From Brachionus plicatilis (Eukaryota; Rotifera; Eurotatoria; Ploima; Brachionidae): a DNA stretch of 64,000 bases. The translations under genes and the position numbers were made by a program. Below are positions 63,555-64,000 of this stretch, piece by piece (position 1 is the stretch's first letter; each line of letters begins with the position of its first letter). The stretch spans positions 264,776 to 328,775 of the forward strand of contig QEOQ01000559.1 of assembly GCA_010279815.1 (NCBI GenBank), given 5' to 3'. The notes beneath the pieces were generated by a model that saw only the letters and a program-made list of their open reading frames with translations, was not told the origin of the DNA and did not search any database.

Positions 63555-63960
63555 TCATCAAACGAACTTAAATTACCACTAATGTCAAAATTTTTAAAGA
63601 AAAAAACAAAGTTAAGGGTTAGGGTTAGGTGAACTATGGTTCATCTTTTAGTTGAATAATTCTTGTTCCCAGATTTAAGTAGAGAGATCATTTGAGTATT
63701 TTGGATTGTAATACCTGGTCAACTAGATCAGAGCAAATGCTATTTCTAAGGCTCCTTCAAATTTAAAAAAAAAAACAAAAAAATTATTAACTTCAATTAT
63801 TGTTTATTTTTTTATCAGTATCGAGAATTAGGCATTCTATTAAATTGCTATTTTATTCAATTTATTCTCATAATTTAAAAGTTTTTCACTTAATTTGACA
63901 AACACGAGAACAAAAATTGATCACCATACGAACTAGATCGAGTTTTTCAACGATTGAATA
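63555..63960. repeat. Copy of the foldback interior at 38575-38910
   Basis: Shares CATCAAACGAACTT, GGTGAACTATGGTTCATCTT, TTTTTCACTTAATTTGACA and AGTTTTTCAACGATTGAATA with 38575-38905 in the same order, with a replaced middle. Cut or diverged towards the window end. Confidence 0.6.
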
Positions 63961-64000
63961 TTAATTTAAATCTAAATGAATTATCTAAATGAATTTCTAA

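Overview
The window is a very AT-rich stretch of an animal nuclear genome. Its protein-coding genes have GT-AG introns, and repeats of many classes dominate it. The organism is most likely a small lophotrochozoan-type invertebrate, and a monogonont rotifer such as Brachionus would fit. The reasons are the extreme AT content, introns as short as 46-59 bp, a ciliary gene, DEG/ENaC channel paralogs, and a mix of Penelope-like, Ty3/gypsy, CR1/L2-like LINE, hAT, pogo and mariner elements. The species call is inference.

Four host genes are supported, all on the minus strand. Two are intronless DEG/ENaC sodium-channel paralogs (8807-10318 and 25282-26796). The third is a complete ten-exon CFAP44 gene (39936-59810). 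I reconstructed its reading frame across nine introns to 1857 residues, close to the usual length of this axonemal protein. The fourth is an unrecognised two-exon low-complexity gene (59904-61710) that ends 93 bp before the CFAP44 start codon. CFAP44 carries WD repeats in its N-terminal half and coiled coils in its C-terminal half.

Layout: 1-7800 holds GGCCG-rich repeats, a foldback with near-identical 289-bp arms, and Ty3/gypsy relics. 11837-18321 is a structurally complete Ty3/gypsy element with LTRs that look identical and a 4-bp target duplication. Its pol lacks the RT thumb region and carries one in-frame stop, and an extra RING-finger ORF lies between pol and the 3' LTR. 19260-21060 is a decayed LINE. 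21733-22413 is a long palindrome. 23504-24958 is an internally deleted LTR element related to the large one. 28400-29294 is a LINE tail.

The best structured region is 29434-34789. It is a pogo-like element interrupted by a nearly intact hAT element, which is itself interrupted by a hAT-type MITE. Each layer has its own terminal repeats and target duplication (TA, 8 bp, 8 bp). Next, 35912-39917 is a 5'-truncated Penelope-like element flanked by 97-bp direct repeats just beyond the CFAP44 stop codon. It carries a hammerhead-ribozyme-like core near its 3' end. The large CFAP44 introns hold a second nest: a mariner-like element at 41716-46023 that contains a TIR element, a LINE, two MITEs and another TIR element, plus LINE and mariner relics in intron 1. 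The right end holds a tRNA-derived SINE and a LINE tail.

I found no CRISPR array, prokaryotic operon or convincing tRNA/rRNA gene. The most unusual items are the RING ORF in the Ty3/gypsy element, the transmembrane segment near the N-terminus of its Gag, the ribozyme-like core in the Penelope-like element, and the two transposon nests.
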